From JAZDFC01 sp043808235 (lineage in GTDB: Bacteria > Bacteroidota > Ignavibacteria > Ignavibacteriales > Melioribacteraceae), in the NCBI GenBank assembly GCA_043808235.1, contig JAZDFC010000102.1, positions 1 through 24,955 of the forward strand: a DNA stretch of 24,955 nt, read 5' to 3'. The stretch's first letter is position 1, and every line of letters begins with the position of its first letter. Below, in pieces: positions 1 through 10,400 of the stretch. Position numbers and translations under genes: made by a program. Under the pieces are notes generated by a model, which worked only from the letters and a program-made list of their open reading frames with translations, was not told the DNA's origin and ran no database searches.

Positions 1-1
1 C

Positions 2-67
2 ATTAATCCAAATTACCCGAATGCCAGAAATATTTATGAAGAGTTAAAAAAGAATATTAAGAATTAG
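2..67 (+). CDS. C-terminal tail of an upstream gene (partial, TPR-like end)
   Basis: The window opens inside a reading frame that ends at a TAG at 65-67. The 21 visible residues read INPNYPNARNIYEELKKNIK plus a final N. The pattern 'N-P-x-y-x-x-A-x-x-x-Y/L-x-x-L' is typical of the last helix of a tetratricopeptide repeat, which often closes secreted hydrolases in this bacterial group. The family cannot be named from so little. A hairpin 34 bases downstream looks like this gene's terminator, which supports a real gene end. The function is unknown. Confidence 0.55.
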   Translation: MNPNYPNARNIYEELKKNIKN

Positions 68-100
68 TATCGAAATAATTCCACTAATTATTTTTGCGTT

Positions 101-132
101 AAGATGTCATCTCTCAAAGAGATGACATTTTT
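101..132 (+). terminator. Hairpin terminator of the upstream gene
   Basis: ATGTCATCTC (104-113) pairs perfectly with GAGATGACAT (119-128) around a 5-base loop. A-T and G-T pairs extend the stem outwards to 101. The 3' arm runs into five T residues (128-132). It lies 34 bases after the stop at 67, so it most likely ends that transcript. The arm sequence recurs in degenerate form further on, so it may also belong to a repeat family. Confidence 0.6.
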
Positions 133-261
133 GGATTTGAAATAAAGCAATTCCCAAAGATTCCATCTTCTACTATCCAAACGTACCCTCAAAGATGTAG
201 TCTTTTTGGGCATACATCAAGATGACATCTTTGGATTTGAAGATTCCATCTTTCAATTCGT
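124..261. repeat. Degenerate direct repeats in the leader before the SSS gene
   Basis: GACATTTTTGGATTTGAA (124-141) recurs as GACATCTTTGGATTTGAA (224-241), each followed by AGATTCCATCTT. A further related arm, CAAAGATGTAGTCTTTTTGG, lies between them. The 386-base gap 68-453 holds these repeats and the hairpin at 101-132. I see no gene and no convincing promoter in the rest of it (262-453). Confidence 0.5.
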
Positions 262-453
262 CTTTGGGAGGAATGAAATTTCGGAAATCATCCGATACCG
301 ATTATAAAATAAATAATCGCAGCTTATCAATTTAATAATTGGTGCTCTCCGTGGGAATTCTAAAAGCATCCTAAGCGTAAAAAAAACGATTAAGTAAACA
401 GTAATCTCATGGCATTAAATATGCAAAAGTAATCTAAAAATTGTGAGAGATTA

Positions 454-2022
454 TTGTTTGCTAACTTAAGCAGTACCGATAATATTGTAATCCTTCTCTA
501 TTTTGCTGTTGTCCTTGGCATCGGAATATTCTCTGCACAAACTACCGAAAACAATTCCAAGCATTATTTTTTAGCCGGCAAAACTCTTGGATGGTTTGCC
601 GTAGGCGCCTCGCTTTTTACAACAAATATATCAAGTGAGCATCTTGTCGGTTTAGCCGGTGCAGGTTCGGCTCGCGGACTAAGTGTTGGTACTTTCGAAT
701 GGATGGCGGTATTTATTTTATTTATTTTTGGCTGGATTTTCGCTCCCATTTTCATTCGTGCTAATGTTTATACAATGCCGGAATTTCTTGGAAAACGATT
801 TGACGACAGAAGCAGGATTTATTTAACCACGATATCTATTGCTGCTTACATTTTTACAAAAATTGCAGTTACTTTAATTGCAGCCGGATTCCTTCTTAGC
901 AACTTGCTCGGTTTGAGCATGTTTACCTCGACAGTTTTTATTGTTCTGGTTACAGGTTTTTATACAGTAATCGGCGGCTTAAATTCAGTTGTGCGTACTC
1001 AGGTTTTTCAACTGGTAATTCTAATTTTTGGTGCTACATTGCTTACGTTTTTTAGTATCGATGCAGTTGGAGGAATACCAAAACTGATTGAAAAATTACC
1101 ACATGAATATTTTAATATTTTAAAACCTTCGAACGATCCGGATTTTCCATGGACCGGAATTCTCTTCGGCGCACCGATTCTTGGAATATGGTACTGGTGC
1201 ACTGATCAGTATATCGTTCAAAGGATTCTTGCCGCACGGAACATTACTCAAGCACGCAAAGGAGTAGCATTTACAGCCTTTATGAAGCTATTCCCGATTT
1301 TCCTTTTGATTATTCCAGGTTTAGTTGCGGTAGTATTGTATCCTGATATTAAGGGCGACGAAGCTTATGCTTTCTTACTTTCGGGAGATATTTTACCCGC
1401 CGGAATTAAGGGATTCGTTATTGCAGGTTTGTTTGCTGCAATGATGTCCTCACTCTCAAGTGCATTCAACAGCTCGGCCACTCTTATCGTGCTTGATTTA
1501 TTTAAGCCAAGACGCCCGAATGCATCCGAAAATGAGCTTGTATTAGTCGGAAGATTAACAACTACAATTATCGTCTTGCTTGCGATTGGTTTAATACCTT
1601 TACTAAAGATGTTGAATCAATACATATATATTTATTTACAAAATATTCAGGCCTTCATAAGTCCACCCATTGTTGTTGTTTTTATTGCCGGTATGTTCTG
1701 GAAAAGAGCAACAAGCAGAGCAGCTATATGGACTTTGATGATAGGTGGTTTAATTGGAATTATTAGGATATTAATTTCGTTTATTAATCCGGAAATAATT
1801 GCTTCCGTGCCTATCATAAATAATTTGAATGGAATTAATTATCTGCATTTCGCAATTATTCTTTTTGTACTATCAGGATTTCTAATAATCGTGATCAGTT
1901 TGGCTGAAAGAGTAGTTGCAATTAAAGACGAAAAACTTGTTCCATCAGAGATGGAAATAAAAGGAATAAAAATAGATTCATCGCTTACTAATCAATACAA
2001 TATAGAGCTAACAAAAAAATGA
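454..2022 (+). CDS. Sodium/sugar symporter, SSS family (vSGLT/SGLT-like)
   Basis: This 522-residue protein has many hydrophobic segments, the size and pattern expected of a solute:sodium symporter. Residues 38-45 (HYFLAGKT) and 57-68 (TNISSEHLVGLA) match the conserved start of SGLT-type carriers. The FEWM motif at 81-84 aligns with the sugar-site region of vSGLT. His63 sits where animal SGLT1 has His and Vibrio vSGLT has Gln. A serine-rich stretch (SSLSSAFNSS) resembles the Na2 sodium site. The start is TTG at 454, with only a weak AGAG ribosome site; no in-frame ATG gives a full N-terminus. It probably imports a monosaccharide such as glucose or galactose across the inner membrane. It heads the saccharide locus, and its stop overlaps the open frame that leads into the next gene. 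The family call is firm; the substrate is inferred. Confidence 0.9.
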   Translation: MFANLSSTDNIVILLYFAVVLGIGIFSAQTTENNSKHYFLAGKTLGWFAVGASLFTTNISSEHLVGLAGAGSARGLSVGTFEWMAVFILFIFGWIFAPIFIRANVYTMPEFLGKRFDDRSRIYLTTISIAAYIFTKIAVTLIAAGFLLSNLLGLSMFTSTVFIVLVTGFYTVIGGLNSVVRTQVFQLVILIFGATLLTFFSIDAVGGIPKLIEKLPHEYFNILKPSNDPDFPWTGILFGAPILGIWYWCTDQYIVQRILAARNITQARKGVAFTAFMKLFPIFLLIIPGLVAVVLYPDIKGDEAYAFLLSGDILPAGIKGFVIAGLFAAMMSSLSSAFNSSATLIVLDLFKPRRPNASENELVLVGRLTTTIIVLLAIGLIPLLKMLNQYIYIYLQNIQAFISPPIVVVFIAGMFWKRATSRAAIWTLMIGGLIGIIRILISFINPEIIASVPIINNLNGINYLHFAIILFVLSGFLIIVISLAERVVAIKDEKLVPSEMEIKGIKIDSSLTNQYNIELTKK

Positions 2023-2093
2023 GACTTAAATCACTATATAGTTCATTTATTAATTCAAGAAGTAACATAATTAAACACAAGGGAGGTAACTAT

Positions 2094-4607
2094 ATGAAAA
2101 AACTACTCACCATATTGTTGTTAATGCTGTCGTTAAATCTGTTGTTTGCACAAGAGCAAATAATCAACAGTTTTGACGTAGCAAGCCCGGATACAAATTA
2201 CTGGGCTTATTTCGCCAATCACGGCGGAAAACATTATCAGGTTGCAACTAATGCAACAGCTGATAAAGGTTACATTAATTTGAGTCATGTAACAGATCCG
2301 GCACCACAAGAAGGAACTGGTTCGATTCAAATGGATTACTCAGTCCATAATTCCGAGAGTTATGGCGGTTATACAAAATTAGAGCATTGGAATCCCGACC
2401 CCAATGCTGCATACGATTGGTCGATGTACACTCATGTTTGTTTCTGGTACAACAATATTACCGCTCAGGATTTGGCAACTCGAGTCCATTTGCGCTTTTG
2501 TTTGATGGATGTAAGTAATTCCGGTTCATTGGATATTACCGATGTAACACAAACAGAATATTACTATTCTTTTCATTACGTTCTTGATAATACTCCAGGT
2601 TGGAACTTGATTGAGATTCCCCTCGTAAATAATCTTAGCTGGGACGGGCAAGGATTTAACCGTACCGGTTGGGCTGGCATAGCCGGTAATAACGAACTCG
2701 ATCTTGACATGATTAAAGGATTCTCATTCGAATTTTCAATCAACGGAGCTGGCGAGGGAGATGCATCGAAAGGTGTTGTATTGCTTGATAAATTGTTCCT
2801 TTCCGGTGTAGCTCCTCATCCAATTGTAATGTTTAATGGAGCCGCGGTACCGAATAATGTTACTTGCTCTGCCTGGAACGGTTCTTTTGAAGTTGCAGAT
2901 GGCGCAGGCTATGATGGAATCACTCCGGCAATTAAATGGACGCACGGTGCCGGGCAAGCATGGGCTGGAATTGTGTGGGATTTTAATGATGTGACCAAAT
3001 TGGCAAATTATTGGGATACCGATACATTAAAATTCTGGATGAAAGCCGAAGCAGGTACAGCGAACTTAAGGATGCAGTGGGAAGATGTTGGTACTGTTGG
3101 TAAACTCGGAGCCAATTTTGATCCTATTGCTGATGATCAATGGCATTATTATGAATTCGCTCTTAAAGATCTTACGACTTTTTATGATGGTACCACTACC
3201 TTTGATAAGGATAATATAAATCTTTTCCAAATTTTAACTGAAGGTAACGGTACAGGGAAAACAGTTTATATTGATGATTTGTGGACCGGAAGTCCTTTCT
3301 TTGATGTGATTGCACCGGGAGAGCCCGGATTTGTAACGGCTCTTGGCGGAGAATTTATAAATCTTATTACCTGGACCGATGTACCTGGCGAATCCAATGA
3401 AGTATATGATGTATATTATAGCTTCAATCCGATTACAGATATTACAGCTCCAGGAGTTGATTGTGTAGCTTATGGTGTTGAGGAAGGTATTCAATTGGGC
3501 GAGCATGTTTTAATGGCTCCGATAAACAACCAGGAATTAACTTATTATTATGCTGTTATCTGCCGCGATGAATCCAATAACATGAGCGATATAGCGCCGG
3601 CAGGCTCAGCAGTTACAAATACTGCAAAAGGAACTCCGATAATTCATCCCGCACCGCCTGCAAATTTTGTTGCTGATGGTGATATGGGCGAATGGGCAGG
3701 TTTAGCACCAATCAATATTCGTCCGTCAGATGGTACCGGTACGATTGTTAATAATACCGTAATTGATGGTGATGCCGATTGTTCGGCTCAGGTTTGGCTT
3801 GCTGTAGATTCTGAATATTTATATGCAGCTTTCGACGTTACTGATGATGTAGTTAACAGTACCAATGCGACCTCATATCTAAGAGACTCTCCTGATCTAT
3901 TCATTGGATTATATGATTGGAGAGGTCCGTCACATACTTCGTATAAACGCGGCGAAGAACCTGATTATCAAATCAGATTTAACAAGGAAGGAGCTATCGT
4001 TGGTAATCTTGGTGATGACGTTCTTGGCGTAAACGAGGATGAAAACTACGAGTGGTTTGAGAAATTCGGCTCCGGATATACAATAGAAGCCAAATTCCCC
4101 TGGACAGCAATTGCAAACGCAGCTACACCTGCTGATGATATTTTCTCACCCTTAGTTGGTATGAAAATTAAATTAGACTTCTCATTTAACGATGCCGATG
4201 CTACCGGTTCGAGAGAAGGTATTCTAACTTACTCAAAAGACAATCAAGACCATTCATGGGAACATGTTTGGAGATGGACTTATACATGGATAGGCGATCA
4301 GATGGTTGACGTTGAAGATAACACAAACAATGAGTCAATTCCAACGGCATTTGAACTTCAACAAAACTATCCGAATCCGTTCAACCCTGCAACCAGAATT
4401 AATTTCAGTGTTGCAAGCGATGCAAATGTTAGTTTGAAAGTTTACAACCTTCTCGGTCAGCAAGTTGCTACATTAGTAAACGATTATATGAGACCGGGAT
4501 ATTACGAAGTTAATTTTGATGCTTCGCAATTAGCAAGCGGCGTTTATGTTTATCAATTAAATGCCGGAAGTTTCATTAGTTCGAAGAAAATGCTTTTAGT
4601 AAAATAA
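2094..4607 (+). CDS. Secreted multi-module carbohydrate-binding protein with CBM9-like domain and T9SS sorting domain
   Basis: I place the start at 2094, behind a strong GGGAGGT site. The frame is open upstream to 2019, but those 25 codons precede a clear signal peptide (MKKLLTILLLMLSLNLLFAQ) and look untranslated. The mature protein of about 817 residues reads as modules: two beta-sandwich, carbohydrate-binding-like domains (about 22-237 and 242-398), a fibronectin-III-like domain (about 410-508), a CBM9-like domain (about 522-735, opening FVADGDMGEWAG), and a C-terminal sorting domain (about 748-837) with NYPNPFNP and the ending GVYVYQL...KKMLLVK. No glycosidase active-site motif is visible. 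It is most likely a cell-surface glycan-binding protein exported by type IX secretion, possibly doing the capture job of SusD/SusE proteins. A hairpin follows its stop directly. The sorting domain is certain; the ligand is inferred. Confidence 0.85.
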   Translation: MKKLLTILLLMLSLNLLFAQEQIINSFDVASPDTNYWAYFANHGGKHYQVATNATADKGYINLSHVTDPAPQEGTGSIQMDYSVHNSESYGGYTKLEHWNPDPNAAYDWSMYTHVCFWYNNITAQDLATRVHLRFCLMDVSNSGSLDITDVTQTEYYYSFHYVLDNTPGWNLIEIPLVNNLSWDGQGFNRTGWAGIAGNNELDLDMIKGFSFEFSINGAGEGDASKGVVLLDKLFLSGVAPHPIVMFNGAAVPNNVTCSAWNGSFEVADGAGYDGITPAIKWTHGAGQAWAGIVWDFNDVTKLANYWDTDTLKFWMKAEAGTANLRMQWEDVGTVGKLGANFDPIADDQWHYYEFALKDLTTFYDGTTTFDKDNINLFQILTEGNGTGKTVYIDDLWTGSPFFDVIAPGEPGFVTALGGEFINLITWTDVPGESNEVYDVYYSFNPITDITAPGVDCVAYGVEEGIQLGEHVLMAPINNQELTYYYAVICRDESNNMSDIAPAGSAVTNTAKGTPIIHPAPPANFVADGDMGEWAGLAPINIRPSDGTGTIVNNTVIDGDADCSAQVWLAVDSEYLYAAFDVTDDVVNSTNATSYLRDSPDLFIGLYDWRGPSHTSYKRGEEPDYQIRFNKEGAIVGNLGDDVLGVNEDENYEWFEKFGSGYTIEAKFPWTAIANAATPADDIFSPLVGMKIKLDFSFNDADATGSREGILTYSKDNQDHSWEHVWRWTYTWIGDQMVDVEDNTNNESIPTAFELQQNYPNPFNPATRINFSVASDANVSLKVYNLLGQQVATLVNDYMRPGYYEVNFDASQLASGVYVYQLNAGSFISSKKMLLVK

Positions 4608-4619
4608 AATAATTATTAA

Positions 4620-4648
4620 GGGCGCTCTTTTAGAGTGCCCTTCTTTTT
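4620..4648 (+). terminator. Terminator-like hairpin between the CBM9-protein gene and the TonB receptor gene
   Basis: GGGCGCTCT (4620-4628) pairs with AGAGTGCCC (4632-4640) around a TTT loop, nine pairs with one G-T. TTCTTTTT follows. It lies 12 bases past the stop at 4607 and only 9 bases before the first possible start of the next gene. It could be a full terminator, an attenuator, or a stabilising 3' end inside a longer operon. Confidence 0.8.
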
Positions 4649-4657
4649 ACGGAGTGT

Positions 4658-7378
4658 ATGTTATTTACATCTAATTTTATGAGGATGAAAAACTTGGAAC
4701 GACTCAAAAAGTTCATGCTGATAACCGTAATATTTTTATCAACATGTCTGTTAACTTATGCCGGTCAAACCGGCAAGATAGCCGGACATGTAACCGATAA
4801 AGAGACAGGCGAAGCTGTTATAGGAGCCAATATTATTATTGATGGCACTTATCTCGGCGCTGCCGCCGATATTGACGGTTATTATTATATAAACAATGTT
4901 CCACCCGGCACTTATGATATTACGGTAAGTGCGGTGGGATATGCTAAAACAAAAGTTTCAAATGTAGTTGTTAAAATAGATAAAACGACAGCTCTCGACA
5001 TCGAATTAAGTTCGGAAGCTATTAGCCTTGGGCAGGATGTTATTGTGACAGCCGAGAGACCACTAATTACAAAAGATTTAACTTCGACTGCTGCTACAAT
5101 TTCAGCCGAAGAAATACAGATGCTTCCGGTTGATAACATTTCGCAAGTTATAAATTTGCAAGCCGGCGTAATGGACGGACATTTTCGCGGCGGTAGAAGT
5201 AACGAAGTTTCATACCTTGTTGATGGAGTCCCTGTTACAGACGTGTTCAGCGGTTCAAATAGTGTTCAAGTAGAAAACAGCGCGGTTAGAGAATTGGAAG
5301 TGATAAGCGGTACGTTCAATGCCGAATATGGTCAGGCGCTTTCCGGTATTGTTAATATCGTTACGAAGGAAGGCAGTCAAAAATACGAAGCCCTTGTTAT
5401 GGCTGGACTCGGAAGTTATTTCTCCACAGACAAAGATATTTTTAATAATCTTAATACAATAAAACCAACCAGTGTCGCAGATATTCAGATATCATTAAGC
5501 GGCCCAACAAAAATACTGAAGGACCTTACTTTCTTTGTAAACGGTAGATACTTTGAGGACGATGGACCATATTACGGTAAACGGAAATACAAAGTTGATG
5601 ATAAAATGGAATACAGATCTCCGGATGGTCTTCAATACATAATTCCCACCGGCGATAGCGCTTTTGTTGCAATGGACAAGGGAAGGTCAATTTCGGCAAA
5701 TGCAAAATTGACATATACGCTTCCCGACTGGAAATTTTCATATGCTATCTTTCTGGACAATGGTGAAAACACATATTATAGTCATGCGTATAAATGGACC
5801 CCTGACGGTATAAAAACTCATTTTAGCGATAATATGGTTCACAATTTTCAAATTTCGTACATACCATCGCAAAGTATTTTTACATCTTTGAAATTTTCTG
5901 CAAACAATCACCATTTCAAAGGGTATCTCTATGAAGATGAATTAGACCCAAGATACGTTGATCCTTATCTCGGTTCACCAACTTCGAGCTATACTTTTAG
6001 GCAAGGTGGAAATGAAACAGACCGATATGAAAGATCAACAAAAACTTATATCGGTCAGTGGGCTCTTGAAGCACAAGTTTCAAAAGAGCACAAAGTTAAA
6101 ATGGGAGTTGAAGGCCAATACCATGTTCTGCAAAATGCTTGGAAAACTCTTGTTAATCTTACCGAGGGTCAAGTTGATGAATTTAACGAGTTAATTTGGA
6201 CACCGGGATATCGTAATCTAAATACTGACAATAATCAATATTACGAAAAAAGACCATTCCAGGTTTCGGCATTTGTACAGGATAAAATGGAATATGATAT
6301 TATGATTATTAACGCTGGACTTAGATTCGATTACTTTAATTCAAATACTACGATACCGGTAGATCTAAAAAATCCATCGCAAATAAACGCGAACCCGAGT
6401 TTCCCCGGTCCGTATGAAACGAAAAAAGTAGATGCAAAATTACAAGTTAGCCCGCGTATTGGTGTTTCATTCCCTATTTCAGATCAAGGAGCCATATATT
6501 TCTCGTACGGTCATTTCTTTCAAATACCAAATTTCGAAAACCTTTACAGAAATGATCTTTATATAATTACGCAGGGACAATCATTAAGTTCTATTTCAGG
6601 CAATCCCGATCTTGATGCACAGAAAACAATCAAATATGAAATCGGATTACAACAGGTAGTATTCCCAAATATTTCACTCGATATTACCGCATACTATAGC
6701 GATATCAGGAATCTTCTCGGTATGGAAATTATTAATACATACGAGGGATTCAAGTATGCCCGTTTTATTAACCGTGATTATGGAAACGTACGCGGTTTAA
6801 TCTTAACTCTCGAAAGAAGATTCTCTGATTACTTCAGCGCCAAAATAGATTATACATATCAAGTTGCTGAAGGAAATGCATCGGATCCTCTCGCTGTTTA
6901 TAACGACAATCAATCCAATCCTCCTGTGGAATCGGAAAAGAAAGTTGTACCGCTTGATTGGGATCAAAGATCTACATTAAATTTTACAGCGAGTGTTGGC
7001 GAACCGGGTAACTGGCTTGCAAGCATAATTTTACAATATGGTTCCGGTACACCGTTTACCGAAGATATACAAATATCAAATGGTGTTAGGTTTGAAAACG
7101 GTGGAAGAAAACCGACTTATCTTAATCTTGATATGAAATTGGATAAGAGCTTTAGCTTGTACGGAATTAATATCGGTACGTATCTGGTTATTTATAATGT
7201 CTTCGATATTAGAAATGAAACAGGTGTTTATTCAACAACAGGCCGTGCAAACTCCGATTTAAATGTAAAATATGCCGGTCAAATTAATGGTCTGAATACA
7301 ATTGAGGAGTATATTAATAATCCGCAGATGTATTCAAGTCCGCGTCAAATCAGGCTCGGTTTGAATTTCGGATTATAA
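4658..7378 (+). CDS. TonB-dependent outer-membrane receptor with carboxypeptidase-regulatory-like N-domain
   Basis: This 906-residue protein has a signal peptide (hydrophobic core about 20-34) and a carboxypeptidase-regulatory-like beta-sandwich (about 39-122, GKIAGHVTDKETGEAVIGAN). A plug domain follows (about 125-240, with LVDGVPV and NAEYGQALSGIVNIVTKEG), then a long beta barrel to the C-terminus (IRLGLNFGL). It should carry large substrates, here probably beta-glucan oligosaccharides, across the outer membrane using TonB energy. The domain order is that of SusC-like receptors, but no SusD gene follows. The start is uncertain: ATG 4658 is used here, but ATG 4685, or TTG 4694 behind GAGG at 4681-4684, would give a more usual signal peptide. 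The next gene begins 27 bases after the stop. The substrate is inferred from neighbouring glycosidases only. Confidence 0.9.
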   Translation: MLFTSNFMRMKNLERLKKFMLITVIFLSTCLLTYAGQTGKIAGHVTDKETGEAVIGANIIIDGTYLGAAADIDGYYYINNVPPGTYDITVSAVGYAKTKVSNVVVKIDKTTALDIELSSEAISLGQDVIVTAERPLITKDLTSTAATISAEEIQMLPVDNISQVINLQAGVMDGHFRGGRSNEVSYLVDGVPVTDVFSGSNSVQVENSAVRELEVISGTFNAEYGQALSGIVNIVTKEGSQKYEALVMAGLGSYFSTDKDIFNNLNTIKPTSVADIQISLSGPTKILKDLTFFVNGRYFEDDGPYYGKRKYKVDDKMEYRSPDGLQYIIPTGDSAFVAMDKGRSISANAKLTYTLPDWKFSYAIFLDNGENTYYSHAYKWTPDGIKTHFSDNMVHNFQISYIPSQSIFTSLKFSANNHHFKGYLYEDELDPRYVDPYLGSPTSSYTFRQGGNETDRYERSTKTYIGQWALEAQVSKEHKVKMGVEGQYHVLQNAWKTLVNLTEGQVDEFNELIWTPGYRNLNTDNNQYYEKRPFQVSAFVQDKMEYDIMIINAGLRFDYFNSNTTIPVDLKNPSQINANPSFPGPYETKKVDAKLQVSPRIGVSFPISDQGAIYFSYGHFFQIPNFENLYRNDLYIITQGQSLSSISGNPDLDAQKTIKYEIGLQQVVFPNISLDITAYYSDIRNLLGMEIINTYEGFKYARFINRDYGNVRGLILTLERRFSDYFSAKIDYTYQVAEGNASDPLAVYNDNQSNPPVESEKKVVPLDWDQRSTLNFTASVGEPGNWLASIILQYGSGTPFTEDIQISNGVRFENGGRKPTYLNLDMKLDKSFSLYGINIGTYLVIYNVFDIRNETGVYSTTGRANSDLNVKYAGQINGLNTIEEYINNPQMYSSPRQIRLGLNFGL

Positions 7379-7405
7379 AGAATTTTTCTGTAAACGGAGG
7401 ATTAC

Positions 7406-10400
7406 ATGTTTCGTAAATTAATTTTAATTTTTTTATTTATTGCAAATATCACTTTTATATACGGACAGACTTCACAGACAATAAAATATAGAAACGAACC
7501 GTTAGGCAATATTCAATACCGGCGTGAAGGTGTTATGGACGGTAACCAGGTTCGTACTTTATATTATAATAACAGCGAAGTCGGTCAGTGGCCTTTCTCT
7601 CCATCATTGGAATGGCCAAAAGGTAGCGGTCATAATTATTGCGACGGTGTTTGTATGCTTGTCGCTTCGGAAGTGGAAACTATGGGAGGTATTGTTCATC
7701 CGCTCGAAACTTCCTACCGCGAATGGATGGACAGAGACCCTGTAACCGGAACTGTGTGGGGTGTTGAACCGGTACCGGGTTATTTAAATCCGGCATTCAC
7801 AAAACCGGCAGTAAATACCGATACGGCATCGTGGCCAACCCAATGGCCCCGCGCTCTCCCGAATATTGATGCGAACTGGGATGGTTACTGGTATGGATAT
7901 TTCGGAAGAGGAGTGCAAAATTCCGATTTCGAAACTTTTTTTGTAATGGATGATTCCAAAGACGGAGAATTTTCGAGACCGCCGTATAATTTTTATCCGA
8001 TTGCTTCAGACAGCAGCCGGAAAGGACTTGGTCTTCGTATTGAAGTAAGAGGATTTCAATGGTCGCATGTACTTGCCGAAGATATTATTTTTTGGCATTA
8101 CGATATTGTGAATATTTCAGATAACGACCGTGATAGTACTTTCTTTGGATTCTATACAGACACAGGTGTAGGAGGTTCGGGCGATAATGGCGATGATTGC
8201 GCCTCCTACGATACTAAACTTGACATTGCTTTCGGTTTTGATAATGATGGTTTTGGCGCTCCTGGCAGATGGGTAACCGGTTACTATGGATATGCTTACC
8301 TGGAAAGTCCCGGTAATGCACTTAACGGAATTAATGATGATGAGGATTATGATATGAACGGTAATCCTATGGTTGACGAAAGAAGAGACGATGGGATCGA
8401 TAACGATGGAGACTGGGTGGGATATATGGATTTAAATAGTAATGGCGAATGGGACGCGGATGAAAATGAACCATTGAACAACGATGTTGGTCAGGATGGC
8501 GTTGGCCCATTTGATGGCCAATATAATGGTCCGGATATCGGCGAAGGCGACGGAATTCCAACTGACGGCGAACCCAACTTCGATAAAACCGATAAAGATG
8601 AATCCGACCAAATAGGTCTTTCGAGTTTGTCGATTTATCGGCTTGGCGACGGCGGTGTTGGCGGCGGATGGCCTAAAGATGATGAACAAATGTGGCAGAG
8701 AATGCAAAGCGCCAACTTTGATACTTCACTTCAAAACGCAAACATAAGTATTGTATTTGCATCCGGTCCGTTCCCGCTCAAAAAAGATCTCCGCGAAAGA
8801 TTTTCCATGGCTTTGGTTTTCGGATCTGATTTTGAAGACATGATCTTCAACAAAGAAACGGTACAGCAAATTTACAATGCTAGTTACAATTTTTCTAAAC
8901 CGCCTTTGAAACCAAAACTAACTGCTGTTCCGGGCGATGGTAAAGTATTTTTATATTGGGATAAAGTTGCAGAGGAATCTCGCGATCCGTTTTTAGGTTT
9001 TCAAAATAATGATCCAACGCAAGGATACAAAAAAGATTTCGAAGGCTACATGATTTACCGTTCACGCGAGCCGGAATTCAATGATATTAAAATTGTAACC
9101 GATTCAAAAGGCGAACCGAAATTCTGGAAGCCAATTGCACAGTTCGATCTAAATGACAGCATTAAAGGACCTGATCCTGTTGATATAAACGGCGCTCAAT
9201 TTTGGCGCGGTAATGATAATGGGCTTCAGCATTCGTATGTTGATACAGATGTTCAGAACGGCGTAAAATATTATTATGCTTGTGTTTCTTACGATATGGG
9301 TGATCCTTCATTTGGTACGAAAGGTTTAACTGCTTCCGAATGCACAAAGATTATTTCCGAAGATTATTCGGGAGTCTTGAAATTTGTCGATTATAATTGT
9401 GCGGTCATTGTTCCAAATGCTGCCGCGGCCGGTTATATCCCTCCGCAAATTTCAGGTGATCTTGGTACGGTAACCGAAGGAATAGGAACCGGTAAATTGA
9501 ATATCCAGGTGCTTAGCCCGGCTGAAATTAAACAGAATGCGGATTACAAAGTTGTATTCAATTCGCAGGGCGAGTTCCCGAAATATGAAACATCCGGGTT
9601 TACGGTTATCCGTAATTATGAAGGAGCCGTTGATACATTGGCGATTGCAGGTATAAACGAAATTGGGAAGGAGATTTATACGCAGCCGTTTGATGGCTTG
9701 GTAGTTTCTGTTACCAATCCAGACAGCGTTACCGTTATTACAGAGAAAACAGGCTGGTTGATTGGCGAATCCAATATGACAATGAATGTTAAAGCCGATA
9801 ATCAAGCTGCTAAATATAATCTTGCTTACCCATCAAATTATGAAATTAAATTTTTTGATGAAAACGTTGATATTGCATATTATCCAAAAGTTCCTGTAAA
9901 TTTTCTTGTGATTAACACGACAACGGGCGATACAGTGAAAGTTGCCATAGATGATGAGGATGGTAATAAGGAATTTAGTATCGGCGATACACTGAGAATC
10001 GTTGAAAATTATAATAGCGCAACGAATTACTATGTTACCTGGAGAATTTCATATGGCCCTCCTCCGGGTATAGGTTATCAGCCTATCTATCCTCAAGCAG
10101 GCGATGTATTTGTTGTATCTACAACAAAGCAATTTAAAGCGGGTGACTATTTCCAATTCAATACACAGTCCGCACAAGTAGATGCAAATAAGGCAAAAGA
10201 ATCTCTCGGTAAAATCAGCGTAGTTCCAAATCCTTACATTGCCGCATCAAGCTGGGAAAAGCGAAATCTAAATCAAACCGGGCGCGGTGAAAGGAAAATT
10301 GACTTCATTAATCTTCCCGCTGATTGTACTATTAGAATATACACAGTTGCCGGTCAACTTATTAAAACCCTGGTAAAAGAATCAGCCCCAACCGACGGCT

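Noticed and set aside
2019..2093. Longer N-terminus for the CBM9 protein starting at ATG 2019
   Set aside because: The 25 extra residues are polar, lie before a complete signal peptide, and contain the GGGAGGT ribosome site of the better start at 2094.
9452..9805. 117-codon open frame on the minus strand
   Set aside because: It lies wholly inside the 1037-residue protein gene and its translation shows no domain or plausible start signal. It is a shadow of the real frame.
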